Translations under genes and position numbers: made by a program
Notes under the pieces: model-generated
Databases searched by the model: none
Told to the model about the DNA's origin: nothing
Seen by the model: the letters and a program-made list of their open reading frames with translations, nothing else
In this document: one piece after another, positions 6,657-15,337 of the stretch
Position numbering within the stretch: position 1 is the stretch's first letter
Layout: every line of letters starts with the position of its first letter
Assembly (NCBI GenBank): GCA_031270525.1
Contig: JAISXN010000157.1
Location: forward strand, 1-15,337
Source: Candidatus Symbiothrix sp.
GTDB taxonomy: Bacteria > Bacteroidota > Bacteroidia > Bacteroidales > Azobacteroidaceae
Direction of reading: 5' to 3'
Length of the DNA stretch: 15,337 bases

Positions 6657-6821
6657 GGATGCGAAATAAATAAGCTATAACAGTTTTCCGGTGTCCCGTC
6701 AGGGACACAATGTTGGTAGAAAATGTGTGCCTCACACCCCGCCCTCCGTCCCGTCAGGGACGGAATGCAGGTATTTTCCGGCATATTCCGTCCCTGCGGG
6801 ACATGAAATCGAACTTTGAAT
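6636..6821. repeat. Right arm of the large inverted repeat, REP-like hairpins
   Basis: Reverse complement of 5819-6056 minus the 47-bp extra segment. It contains palindromes at 6691-6708 (GTGTCCC-GTCA-GGGACAC), 6746-6763 (CCGTCCC-GTCA-GGGACGG) and 6790-6802 (GTCCC-TGC-GGGAC), and the CACAC half-palindrome near 6731. With the left arm it could extrude a cruciform of about 185 bp per arm with a ~580-bp loop, or two transcripts could form long duplex RNA. Confidence 0.88.
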
Positions 6822-6893
6822 TATTAAATTATTAAATTTTTGAATTATTTACCAACATTAATTCAAAAATTTAATAGTTCAAAGATTCAATTA
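6815..6893. repeat. AT-rich repeats and a partial REP-unit end
   Basis: TTTGAATTATTAAATTATTAAATTTTTGAATTATT followed by TACCAACATTA (the inverse of the AATGTTGGTA end of the left units, as at 5779-5788) and more TTCAAAGATTCAATT repeats. This mirrors 5779-5824 and suggests that the outermost left unit also has a worn counterpart here. It ends about 70 bp from the sprA stop codon. No T-rich terminator for sprA is evident; only two small GGCTGNNAGCC palindromes occur near 6897 and 6938. Confidence 0.65.
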
Positions 6894-6962
6894 AGGGGCT
6901 GACAGCCGACAACAGAGAAGTTAAGTGCCGTATTTTTGGCTGAGAGCCGTTAAAGAACCTGC

Positions 6963-9900
6963 TTACCGCATCAAACTAACCCTGACGCTTATCCCGAAAC
7001 TGGACTTAGATACCGGATAAGCTGTTGCCGAGACCAGAGGATTACTGATTTGTTTGTCAAAAAATGCCTGCAGAGTAATTAACCGGCTTAAATTGTAGTC
7101 GGCCGAAAGTTTAATCATGGTTTGCGTGTTCCCATTTGTGGCTTGCGTTAAGTTGTCTTGAATTTTGCGAATCAGGTTTTGCGTCATATTGTAGGAAATA
7201 TCGGCTTTTATGTTCAGTTCGTTGTTGAAATTGGGGCCGCCGGTTTTCCTGATTTTCAATATGCGGTTGAAATTTTCAAAGCGGTAGCCGGTACCGACTG
7301 TGAAAGTTTTCGTTTTCGATTCTACAATCTGGTAGGCGGAAACATTGAGGTTAATATTCCGGTTGGTATTGTATTTGAGTGAAATACTCATATTGTTTTG
7401 CAGCGTAGAGTTGATTCCCAGCAACGGATTGAATGCTTCGACGATGCTGACGGCCGTAATGTCGTAGGGCGAAGAAGGATACGGGCGGTTGCTCGTTACA
7501 TTTTGGATAAATCCGATGTCGTCGTCTTCCGTGCCGACCCAGCTGAGAAACGAATTGAAAGCGCCTACGCTGTAAACGCTCGTGTAGTTGTGTTCAATCG
7601 TGAAAGCCTTGAAGTGTTTGTTGATAACGGGGATTTGCAACAAGCCGTCGTAAGTGATTTTCCAGTTGGGCAACAGTTTTGTCAGGGAAGGGAAAGCCGA
7701 GAGGCCGGTCGATTTGGCATCCTGCCCGGTATAAGCCGCAATGAAAGCCGGAATCAACACATCGGTCGAATTAATATCCACATTGCCGTTTTGGGGATCG
7801 AAAGGCTGTCCGGCCAGCGGATCGCCTTGCAGGAAACCTGCGTCGGGATAAGTTGTCCGACTGTAAACTTGCCGCAGGCGATCGGCAATCATATCCCTAT
7901 TGTTGAGGAAGGCGTCGAACGCTTTGGAACGGTAGCCGTTGTCGGCGCTGCTCGATTCGAAAGCCGTACCTATGCTGATGGTGGTCATTTTGAAGTCGCC
8001 GGTAAATTTTTTAGGCATGGTATTTAAATCGTTTCCATACATGAAATAGGTTTGTTGCCTGTCCGACCTTGTCCGTGTAGCATTCAAAACGATGCGCAGC
8101 CCGACAACCGGCTCCAGGTTGGCCGTGAAAGTGAAAGTTCCCGTTTTGTTGAGCGTAGACGGGGTGATGTTGTTTTCAATCGCTTCGTTTTCCATCAGCC
8201 ATTTGTTCTTTTTCGCCTTTTCGATATAATTTTCGCCGGCCAGTCCGAAAGCAAAAGCCACACCGGGAGCGCTTCCGAACGGCGTGGAGCCTTGCCCGAA
8301 GAAATTGCCGACGGTTGGTTGGAAATTGGGAATCATCATGTCGGTTCCCTCGTTGTATGAAAAACCGATCGACCGCACCATCATCAGTCCCCGCGCCGCA
8401 TATTGCAGGGTTTTGTACCAGGTTTCGTCGTCGAGCGGCGGCAACTGGGAAATGACGATTTTCAGGTTTACCGAATCCTTGCCCTGTATGCGAATCGAAT
8501 TGTTATCGACGGTTTTGTATTTGACGGGGTATAACTTGCCGTTTTCGTCCCGCGCCGTGATTCGCAGGCGGCTGTTGTTCAATTGATGAGCGACTACGGC
8601 TGCCGAATCGGGCATAAGCGTAACCGAGCCTTCGTATTTTTTCTTTTTCTTTTCCGATTCGGTTTTTTTTGCGTCGCCGGTCGGGTTTGCATTGGTGTTG
8701 CCTGTTCTTCTTCCGGCGTTTCGGGACGGCAGGCCTTTCGAACCCGTAAATTTTTTGTTTGCGTCTGCCAGAAATTGGGACTTGTTATAGAGGCTCAACA
8801 AGTCGAACTGGATATTTTCGATGCCGATGGTGCGGTTGTTGTTGATAATATTTCCCATTTCTACATCCTCCGTTTCGCCGTCGCTTTCGGCAGTGAGCAG
8901 GGCGCCTTTTTCCCAGTTGTATCCGCTGTTGAACGTGAGCGAGCCTTTGATAAAATTGAGTGCGGGAATGAGGTTGAAAGGAAGCGCGTAAGTAGCCGAA
9001 AACGTTTGTTTGTACTCCATCGGTTCGCCCAAATCGCGGAGGTCTTTCCATACGGATTTTTTCTGTTTCAGGTATTCGTCATCCGGCGTGAGATTGTCTT
9101 CGGTTAGCTGTTTGAGCGTTTCTATCCGAGCGTTTGTTCCCGAATTGAACGACAGGTTCAGGTTTTTTGTCAAACTCCATTGGGCTTTCAACGAGCGGTT
9201 CCAGTAAAAATCGTCCCTGAACGAAGGCGGAATCATGTTTACGCCCGATTCGCCCAGATCCCGCAGTTGCACTTCGTAATAGTTTCGGGTTCTTTCCAGA
9301 TTAATATCCAGCGATTTCGGCAGGTAGCCGATTTCAATATTTTGCAGGAATCCTCCCCCGTTTGAGCGGGCAGATGCGGTTTTGGAGCGTGCCTGTCCTG
9401 CCGTTTTTTCCGTTTTTTCCGATTTGTTACTGCTGTTTTTTGCGAAAGGTTTCCATGCTTTGAACATCGGCGAGAAAGAATAATTCAGGTTCACCGCCTC
9501 TGCTATTGTTTGTTCGTATTGAGTGGTTGCGTCCTGCATATAATTTTCGACATGCGACCAGTCGAACGAGAAATTGGCGGGGTCGTAAGGCATCGGGCGT
9601 TTGCTTCGAATATCCGCCCTGACGTTGTTGAAAGAAATTGATTTGACTGTTTTCCTGTTTTGAGCGAAACTTTGAATCGAATCCCGTTCCGCCTGCGTTG
9701 CCGTTGCGTCCAGGGCGTCTTTCAGCAAAACGTCTTGATCCATGGGATTGTATTTCGGGCTGACAACGTCTTCCGTGTAAGAATAATAGAGCGGAAGGTT
9801 GATTTTGGCCTTTTCGGGGAAAAAGCGGCCGAGATCAATTTGCGAAGCGATGTTGTATTGATAAACGTCGTCGATGTTCCTGTCCATAATACCCTGGTCC

Positions 9901-12900
9901 AAACTGCCGAAACCCGCCGTTTCTTTCCGTCCCGAAAAACCGATCGAACCCATGTTTGAAAGTCCGACATACAGGTTGGCATTTCCCGCCCAGCCGCCGT
10001 CTTCATTGAAATCGGTCAATCGCAACTCGTTCACCCATACTTCGGCGGATTGGGTAGCGCGTGAATTGTTGCGGACGCCAATCATGATTACCTTGATATT
10101 GGAAATGGTCGGATTTCCTACAACGCTCACTTTATTCATCGGTTTTTCGGGGTCGAAGATGGAAAAAGGCGTGTAGTAAGTAACTGTCGAACCGGCTTTC
10201 CGTTTTTCCCTGTTCCTTTCCAGTTTGAGGTCGGTAAGCAGTTCAAAGGGGAAATCAATCATGTTTGATTCAGGCCAGACCGTTCTCCTTGATTCGGAGG
10301 TTTCGATGTAACGGTTCGGAGGCGTGAGTGTCAGCGGCACTTCATATTCGTAGTAATGGCTCTTATAGTCCGAACCCAGGCGGATGAATACGGATAATTC
10401 GTTGTCCTGCAAATCGGTCGGCAGGTCGATGAGTTTTTCGGCATGGACAAACATTTGCAAACGGCGGTATTGGCGCGTATCCAGTCCGGTTGATTTGTAG
10501 ATTGCGCGGGCGTCGCCTTGCGAAAGGTTGTTGATTCGGAGTGACATGGATTGTTCGTTTTGCTGGCGCAACTGGGTTTGTCCGGGATCTAAAATTCGGT
10601 TTACGCCGGGAGGCATAACATAATTGACCGGTTCCTTGCTGCCGCTTTCTTCGATATTTACCGTAGACATGCTGATGGTACCGCTTCCCGCGGGCGGCAA
10701 TTTCGGGTCGAACAAGTCTTTCTGATAGATACGCCATTGACCGTAATCAAACTGCAGCGTTCCGAAACGGAGGATGACGGAGTCGGAGAAATCAGTCAGA
10801 AACATGCGTACGAAACGTATTGTTTTGAAATCGGAGATGTTGCCGATTTTCCCTTCGTATTCGCTGATGGGAATTTTGAATTGATACCAGTTAACGGTCT
10901 CGCTTTTACCGTTTTTCAGATACGGTTTCACTTCCATTTTCTGTACGATGAAATTTTTGCCGACGACCATGCTGTCGGGGCGAATCGCTACCCTGTACTG
11001 GAAATACTTTTCGGTTTCGTTGAGGGTATTGTCCTGGTTAATGTCTTCCACGTCGGGGACAAGCCGTGCGGCGGTGCTGTAATTTTCGGGCGAAGTGGAA
11101 GCATCGGCCGAGTTGCCTTCCACGCCGTTGTAATGCTTGTATCTGTCGAGGATGGGCAATTGCCGCGCATCGTAATCGCTACCCCTGAAATAGTGGTAAT
11201 TGTCGCCTGCAGGGTCGTTGTATGGCGAAAAAGGGTTGTCTATCATGCTTTCCCTTGTTTCGGGGGAAAGTACGCGGTCTAACTCCGTCAGATAGTCGGC
11301 ATAAGTATTGAAAGTAAATTCTTGTTCGGTGGGCAGACCGTCAAGTCCGACATCTTGCCTTGCCCGTGCGCCGTCGGCATTTTCGAAAGCATATACTAAG
11401 GATTGCTGTTGCGGAACCAGCCCCCAGGCCGTTTTTGTGACTTTGGCAGAGTCGCCGTCTATGGGCATACCGTTTTCGAAGAATTTCTTTTCATCTTTCA
11501 GGATGTCTTCCGAGATTTCGCCCAGGTTGAAATACAGATCGCCGCCACGGGCATTTTCGTTTCCGATAAAAGGGTCTAAGAGCCAAAATTCGAGGGTTTC
11601 GATGTTGTTGGCTTCAAAATCGGTGTTTCCGCTTTCGATTCGGCGGGTGATGCCGCCCCATCGTTTTTCGGGTTCGCTCAGTGTTCCGTTGGGGTTCATA
11701 CCCAAAGCGTCCAGGTTATACGGTCCGCGTTCGCGGGGATAATAAGCGAGGTTGAGTATCGGGATGGTTGCGGATTCCCCGAAAGTCGGGTCTTTATCGG
11801 GATAAAGTTCGCTTTCCGGTATTTCCCGCACGTAGTGGTCGGAGAGTTGGTCCAAATCGTTTTTGATATGGGTTGGCGTCAGCGAAGATTTGCGGGTAAA
11901 TAAAGCGTCGATGTGATACCAGGCCAGCAACGAACGGTTTTTGCCGTAGTCTGTATTATTTGATTTTGCGGATTCTTCAAACATTGTCGGCGTTGAGGCT
12001 AAGCTCCATGCGTAAGGCGATCGCAGGTCGACGATCTGTTTGGCCTGTTCGAAATCGTCGATGTATGAATAATTTCCGCCGTATTTGCTTTTGTAATGTC
12101 CCGGAATCAGGCGGGCGTATTCGGCGGTGAGGGTAATTTGGGAAGGCTCGGTGAGTTCCAGCAAGGGTATTTTGTCCAGTACATTGGTCAGCCACTGCGA
12201 TTGCGTTGCGTAATTGACGTTGAAACCGAACAGGGTATTGTTGATGGATTCCTGTCCCGGTTCGGTTTTCATCGTAAGCGGCATTTCGCTCAGGTTCATG
12301 AGGGTTGTCCCGATGTTGAATTGTTTGTTTACGGCGTAATTCAGGTTCAGCCCCATCATGGTTTTCCGTTGCAAACCGAAAGCGGCCTGGTCTTCGGATG
12401 AAGTTTGGATATTTGCATTCTCATAAAGCGGGTTGATGATAGTAACCTGTCCTGTTGCGTAATTGACGGTATAGTCGACGTTCTCTTTCAACTGTACGCC
12501 ATTTGCGGAGACGGTAACCGATCCTTTGGTAATCATTCCGTCGAGATTGATGTTGGATGCGTTGGAGCCTTTGTATTCTCCTGTGAGGATAAATTTATTT
12601 TTTTCGGCCGTTTGCTGCGCAATGGTCAATGTTGAGTCGTACAATTCCTGAAATACGTATTTGTCGGCAATCCTGTCATCGCCAATCATTTTCCGCAGGT
12701 GGGAGCCGAAAGGCTCGATAACGGGGAAGATAATTTTTCCCTCGTCGGCTTTAACGGTAAGGCCGGGAACGAAGTCGAAGAATCCGTCGGGACTTGACTC
12801 GTTGCGGGAATTTAAGCGGTCTAATTTTACCACCCGAAGCAACAGATGATTGGCGATTGCGCCTTCGGTAATGTAATTCAAATAAGCGCCTGTTGTATCG

Positions 12901-14525
12901 TTTAAGTACTTAATGTTCAGACGGAAGTTGTCGGAAGTTAAACTTTGGTTGTATGTCGTGACGGCATAAACGTTTCTCATCATCAGTTTCCATGTCTTGG
13001 CGGATGGGGAAACAGTCGTTCCTTTGATGAGTTTGACGTACAGGTTACTTTGGCTGTCGTTGGGATTATCGGTCGAAAATTCGCCGACTTGATAAGTAAC
13101 ACCTTTATAGACATACGAATATGCAACCGCCAGCACTTCGTCCGATTGCAGGGGATAACGCAGGGAAATATACCCTAACTGCGGATTGAAAGTATATTCC
13201 GAAGGGTCCAGTTTGCGGGCGTTTTCGATTTTTTCGTAGTCCAAACCGTTTTCCAGATGTCCCGTCAAAACCTGATTTACCGTACTGACGTCACGCACTC
13301 CCGAATAATTGTTTACGATATTGTTATATAAATTATTAACCCCATTGTAAGGCACGGAATCGGAGCTTGTCGGGAACGTGAAATCGGGATTGCTGAAAAT
13401 GCGGTGTTCGGCAAGGTCGGTAAAAGCGACAATATTCCGCGCTTCACTGAAATCCGAACGCCGATTGGTTATCCACACTTCTATCTTGTCGATGCTTATC
13501 GGAGATTTGATATAAGGCAGGGTGCTCATTGCCTCGTCGTACCGATTGTAGAAATAATGCGCCAGGAAATAGTACCTGTTTTCGTCGTATTTATCTACGG
13601 CCACTTCAAAAGGCGTTGTCTGTACGTTCCCCTGGGTGGAGATGGAGCGTGATTGCGATTCCTGCTGGGAGAAAACGGCGTCGACGGTCAATTTTCCGAA
13701 TTGCAATTGGGTTTTGATGCCGAACAGAGCGGCGCCGCCCCTGATAAGGGAGTTGGTCGTGTTCATGCTCACATTGCCTGCTTCCAGCACTTTGACGATT
13801 TCGTCTTCTTTTCCGTTGTAACCCAATTTGAGTTTTTTCGTATCGAAATCGAAAGTAGATTCGGTATTATAATTCAAATCGAAATTGAGTTTGTCGCCTA
13901 CAGAGGCCTTGATGTCGGTTTGAATCTGAGTGTCGAAATCGAAAGCGGTGTGATTCCGTTGCCGCTCGGTCAGCGTGGGGTTTCCGGTCGAAGTATGGGT
14001 GAAACCCACTTTAGTGGTCAGGCTTCCGCTTGCGTTCAGGCGAACGCCGCCCGGGCCGAAAATTTTATCGGCAGGGCCGATATTTACATTGAAATCGAAA
14101 GCCGACAGGGCGTCTTTTTCCTTTTTCTGCGCCATGCTGTCAAATTCTGCCGTGTATTTGTTCCTGTAAAACAAATCCCTGCTTCGTTGCAGGCTGTATT
14201 TGTAATACTCTTCGGGCGTGAGCGTGAGCGGGGTTTCAATGTCTTCGTTTCCGATTTTTGTACGCAGTTCATACAGGTTTGTCAGCGGATTGTATTCAAA
14301 ATCGGATTTGAAGTTTTGCGGCATGGACAAATCAATGGGATAAACGTTTTTCACGTCCCTGTATTCTTCGGGGACTGTTTTTGCTATCGGAAAAATCGTA
14401 TTCGCCGTATCCGTACTTTGGGTTGCAGCTTTCGGCGGGGGGGCCTGCGGCGACGACAAGCCGGAAAAACCGCTTGCCGAAGCGAGAAATATAAGCGTAA
14501 ATATGTATTTTTTCCCGGATTCCAT
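6963..14525 (-). CDS. sprA: SprA/Sov, type IX secretion system outer-membrane translocon
   Basis: SprA (Sov in Porphyromonas) is the giant outer-membrane barrel through which type IX secretion substrates leave the cell; in gliding species it is also needed for motility. This protein is 2520 residues, close to family size (about 2400-2500). Residues ~1-25 look like a signal peptide with no lipobox. Family hallmarks follow in order: 'SLIRGGAALFGIKTQLQFGK' near 255-280, 'YIDDFEQAKQIVDLRSPYAW' near 815-835, and 'LLPNWKITYDGL' with 'FTIEHNYTSVYSVGAFNSFL' near the C-terminus. Aromatic-ended alternating strands occur throughout, and it ends 'FGISVRVSLMR'. A Lys-rich stretch (KKTESEKKKKKYEG, near 1955) interrupts the second half. 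The ATG at 14525 is chosen because it overlaps the ruvA stop as TGATG; a TTG one codon upstream is less likely. No frameshift or early stop is seen. Its presence implies PorV, Plug and PorK/L/M/N homologues elsewhere in the genome. Confidence 0.95.
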   Translation of the reverse strand: MESGKKYIFTLIFLASASGFSGLSSPQAPPPKAATQSTDTANTIFPIAKTVPEEYRDVKNVYPIDLSMPQNFKSDFEYNPLTNLYELRTKIGNEDIETPLTLTPEEYYKYSLQRSRDLFYRNKYTAEFDSMAQKKEKDALSAFDFNVNIGPADKIFGPGGVRLNASGSLTTKVGFTHTSTGNPTLTERQRNHTAFDFDTQIQTDIKASVGDKLNFDLNYNTESTFDFDTKKLKLGYNGKEDEIVKVLEAGNVSMNTTNSLIRGGAALFGIKTQLQFGKLTVDAVFSQQESQSRSISTQGNVQTTPFEVAVDKYDENRYYFLAHYFYNRYDEAMSTLPYIKSPISIDKIEVWITNRRSDFSEARNIVAFTDLAEHRIFSNPDFTFPTSSDSVPYNGVNNLYNNIVNNYSGVRDVSTVNQVLTGHLENGLDYEKIENARKLDPSEYTFNPQLGYISLRYPLQSDEVLAVAYSYVYKGVTYQVGEFSTDNPNDSQSNLYVKLIKGTTVSPSAKTWKLMMRNVYAVTTYNQSLTSDNFRLNIKYLNDTTGAYLNYITEGAIANHLLLRVVKLDRLNSRNESSPDGFFDFVPGLTVKADEGKIIFPVIEPFGSHLRKMIGDDRIADKYVFQELYDSTLTIAQQTAEKNKFILTGEYKGSNASNINLDGMITKGSVTVSANGVQLKENVDYTVNYATGQVTIINPLYENANIQTSSEDQAAFGLQRKTMMGLNLNYAVNKQFNIGTTLMNLSEMPLTMKTEPGQESINNTLFGFNVNYATQSQWLTNVLDKIPLLELTEPSQITLTAEYARLIPGHYKSKYGGNYSYIDDFEQAKQIVDLRSPYAWSLASTPTMFEESAKSNNTDYGKNRSLLAWYHIDALFTRKSSLTPTHIKNDLDQLSDHYVREIPESELYPDKDPTFGESATIPILNLAYYPRERGPYNLDALGMNPNGTLSEPEKRWGGITRRIESGNTDFEANNIETLEFWLLDPFIGNENARGGDLYFNLGEISEDILKDEKKFFENGMPIDGDSAKVTKTAWGLVPQQQSLVYAFENADGARARQDVGLDGLPTEQEFTFNTYADYLTELDRVLSPETRESMIDNPFSPYNDPAGDNYHYFRGSDYDARQLPILDRYKHYNGVEGNSADASTSPENYSTAARLVPDVEDINQDNTLNETEKYFQYRVAIRPDSMVVGKNFIVQKMEVKPYLKNGKSETVNWYQFKIPISEYEGKIGNISDFKTIRFVRMFLTDFSDSVILRFGTLQFDYGQWRIYQKDLFDPKLPPAGSGTISMSTVNIEESGSKEPVNYVMPPGVNRILDPGQTQLRQQNEQSMSLRINNLSQGDARAIYKSTGLDTRQYRRLQMFVHAEKLIDLPTDLQDNELSVFIRLGSDYKSHYYEYEVPLTLTPPNRYIETSESRRTVWPESNMIDFPFELLTDLKLERNREKRKAGSTVTYYTPFSIFDPEKPMNKVSVVGNPTISNIKVIMIGVRNNSRATQSAEVWVNELRLTDFNEDGGWAGNANLYVGLSNMGSIGFSGRKETAGFGSLDQGIMDRNIDDVYQYNIASQIDLGRFFPEKAKINLPLYYSYTEDVVSPKYNPMDQDVLLKDALDATATQAERDSIQSFAQNRKTVKSISFNNVRADIRSKRPMPYDPANFSFDWSHVENYMQDATTQYEQTIAEAVNLNYSFSPMFKAWKPFAKNSSNKSEKTEKTAGQARSKTASARSNGGGFLQNIEIGYLPKSLDINLERTRNYYEVQLRDLGESGVNMIPPSFRDDFYWNRSLKAQWSLTKNLNLSFNSGTNARIETLKQLTEDNLTPDDEYLKQKKSVWKDLRDLGEPMEYKQTFSATYALPFNLIPALNFIKGSLTFNSGYNWEKGALLTAESDGETEDVEMGNIINNNRTIGIENIQFDLLSLYNKSQFLADANKKFTGSKGLPSRNAGRRTGNTNANPTGDAKKTESEKKKKKYEGSVTLMPDSAAVVAHQLNNSRLRITARDENGKLYPVKYKTVDNNSIRIQGKDSVNLKIVISQLPPLDDETWYKTLQYAARGLMMVRSIGFSYNEGTDMMIPNFQPTVGNFFGQGSTPFGSAPGVAFAFGLAGENYIEKAKKNKWLMENEAIENNITPSTLNKTGTFTFTANLEPVVGLRIVLNATRTRSDRQQTYFMYGNDLNTMPKKFTGDFKMTTISIGTAFESSSADNGYRSKAFDAFLNNRDMIADRLRQVYSRTTYPDAGFLQGDPLAGQPFDPQNGNVDINSTDVLIPAFIAAYTGQDAKSTGLSAFPSLTKLLPNWKITYDGLLQIPVINKHFKAFTIEHNYTSVYSVGAFNSFLSWVGTEDDDIGFIQNVTSNRPYPSSPYDITAVSIVEAFNPLLGINSTLQNNMSISLKYNTNRNINLNVSAYQIVESKTKTFTVGTGYRFENFNRILKIRKTGGPNFNNELNIKADISYNMTQNLIRKIQDNLTQATNGNTQTMIKLSADYNLSRLITLQAFFDKQISNPLVSATAYPVSKSSFGISVRVSLMR

Positions 14526-15100
14526 CAAAGCATTTTCAGTGCAAGTTTAATAATCTCTTCTACTGTTGAAGACGGTTTGTCTGCATATATTTTACCGACT
14601 GCCTTTTGGGATGCCAATTGATTGAAGCCCAACATGACGAGCGCCGAAACGGCTTCCCGTGCGACTTCGCCCGAAACGGCGTCGGGGGAGGTTGTTCCGC
14701 TGATTTTCACTTTACCTTTCAGGTCGAGAATAATCCGCTCGGCGGTTTTGATTCCGACGCCTTTCACGGCTTTCAGCGCATTGGCGTTTCCCGATGCGAT
14801 AATTCCTTCGAGTTCGTAAACGGCAATGGATGAGAGTACCATCCGGGCGGTGTTGGCGCCGACTCCGGAAACCGAAATCAGGAGCAGGAAAAGTTCGCGT
14901 TCGCGTTTTTCCATGAAGCCGAACAGTTGGTGCGCATCTTCCCTGATGGCTTCGTAAACAAACAGTTTACAGGTTTTTAAGTTGCCGAGCGCACTGTAAG
15001 TATTCAACGAGATATGGGCAAGATAACCCACGCCTCCTGTTTCGATAACCACCGAAGCCGGCGTTAATTCGGCAATTTCTCCTTTAATATAATCTAACAT
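14525..15100 (-). CDS. ruvA: Holliday junction branch migration protein RuvA
   Basis: RuvA binds four-way DNA junctions as a tetramer and loads the RuvB helicase for branch migration in recombination and repair. The 191-residue product has domain I (OB fold, 'MLDYIKGEIAELTPASVVIE' to about 63, including GVGYLAHIS), domain II with two helix-hairpin-helix motifs ('SVSGVGANTARMVLS' at 76-90 and 'VKGVGIKTAERIILDLKGK' at 112-130), an acidic/Ser-Thr linker, and domain III ('EAVSALVMLGFNQLASQKAV' at 149-168) for RuvB contact. The frame is open upstream to 15241, but the family start is the ATG at 15100; the extra 47 codons are unrelated. No Shine-Dalgarno is visible, as is usual in this phylum. A possible but weak promoter lies upstream (TTTTG near 15240 and TATACTTC near 15220, reverse strand). 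It is coupled to sprA through a TGATG overlap. Confidence 0.96.
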   Translation of the reverse strand: MLDYIKGEIAELTPASVVIETGGVGYLAHISLNTYSALGNLKTCKLFVYEAIREDAHQLFGFMEKRERELFLLLISVSGVGANTARMVLSSIAVYELEGIIASGNANALKAVKGVGIKTAERIILDLKGKVKISGTTSPDAVSGEVAREAVSALVMLGFNQLASQKAVGKIYADKPSSTVEEIIKLALKML

Positions 15101-15248
15101 GCGGTAATTTTTTGAATTAGCCAATTGTATTGATAATAACGAAGAAAAAGTCAAAAGCGTATATTTACGGGATGGAACGTTAAGGAATTTCAAATTATTG
15201 CAGCCTTGCCGCGCGAAGTATAACCTAAAATCCGCAATCAAAATTATA

Positions 15249-15337
15249 TCTCTGTGTAACTCTGTGTCTTCTCTGAGATTCTCTGTGTAATTTCTAACAC
15301 AGAGTTACACGGAGAAGACACAGAGAACCACAGAGTT
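15249..15337. repeat. CTCTGTGT-type repeat cluster with inverted halves
   Basis: Repeats of CTCTGTGT(A/C) occur upstream of ruvA: GTGTAACTCTGTGT at 15254-15267 and its exact inverse ACACAGAGTTACAC at 15297-15310, with further 'CTCTGTGTAA' (15281-15290) and 'GACACAGAGAACCACAGAG' copies running to the window edge. The cluster probably continues beyond the window. It resembles dispersed intergenic repeats of Bacteroidota; I see no gene within it. Confidence 0.75.

Noticed and set aside
13653..14621. Long + strand open frame (322 codons) opposite the sprA 5' region, with others at 7398-8027, 8583-9107 and 10737-11282
   Set aside because: They are antisense to an intact, well-recognised sprA, have no family similarity I recognise, and arise from its codon pattern.
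15101..15241. Extended RuvA N-terminus (47 extra residues)
   Set aside because: RuvA proteins start at the OB-fold strand MLDYIKGEI; the extra segment has no family similarity.

Overview
The window comes from a member of the Bacteroidota, probably a Bacteroidales-like organism. The evidence is a full-length SprA/Sov, the giant outer-membrane translocon of the type IX secretion system, coupled to ruvA; a TATCTTTG box matching the Bacteroidota -7 element in front of one gene; little sign of Shine-Dalgarno sites; and the extragenic repeats. The species cannot be named from the sequence alone.

Positions 1-5750 are a worn accessory region. It starts with the frameshifted tail of an AAA+ ATPase (+ strand). 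This abuts the C-terminal half of an IS630-type transposase (- strand), which is joined in frame to a short remnant of rfbB (dTDP-glucose 4,6-dehydratase). The rfbB start lies 9 bp downstream of an intact SIMPL-domain gene that has its own promoter. Next is an internally deleted IS1634-type transposase remnant (- strand), which overlaps the broken 5' end of a tubulin-like gene (+ strand). The tubulin-like gene carries a single-base frameshift in an A6 run. Four bases after it starts a 763-residue protein with an actin/Hsp70-type (ASKHA) ATPase core behind a long N-terminal region of unknown function. The tubulin-like plus actin-like pair, perhaps with the AAA+ protein as a third member, is the most interesting biology here. 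In this copy it appears to be decaying.

Positions 5750-6960 carry no convincing gene. They hold a large imperfect palindrome whose arms (about 5819-6056 and 6636-6821) consist of REP-like hairpins with a GTCCC/GGGAC core, flanked by AT-rich 'TTGAATCTTTGAA' repeats. Between the arms lie nine tandem 21-bp units followed by a strong rho-independent-type terminator.

Positions 6963-15100 are core genome on the - strand. ruvA (Holliday junction helicase subunit) is followed by sprA, with stop and start overlapping as TGATG, so the two are probably co-transcribed and translationally coupled. Both look intact. The last ~90 bp of the window, upstream of ruvA, are 'CTCTGTGT'-type repeats. Intact core genes beside several independent lesions upstream suggest real gene decay on the left, although the two homopolymer frameshifts could be sequencing errors.
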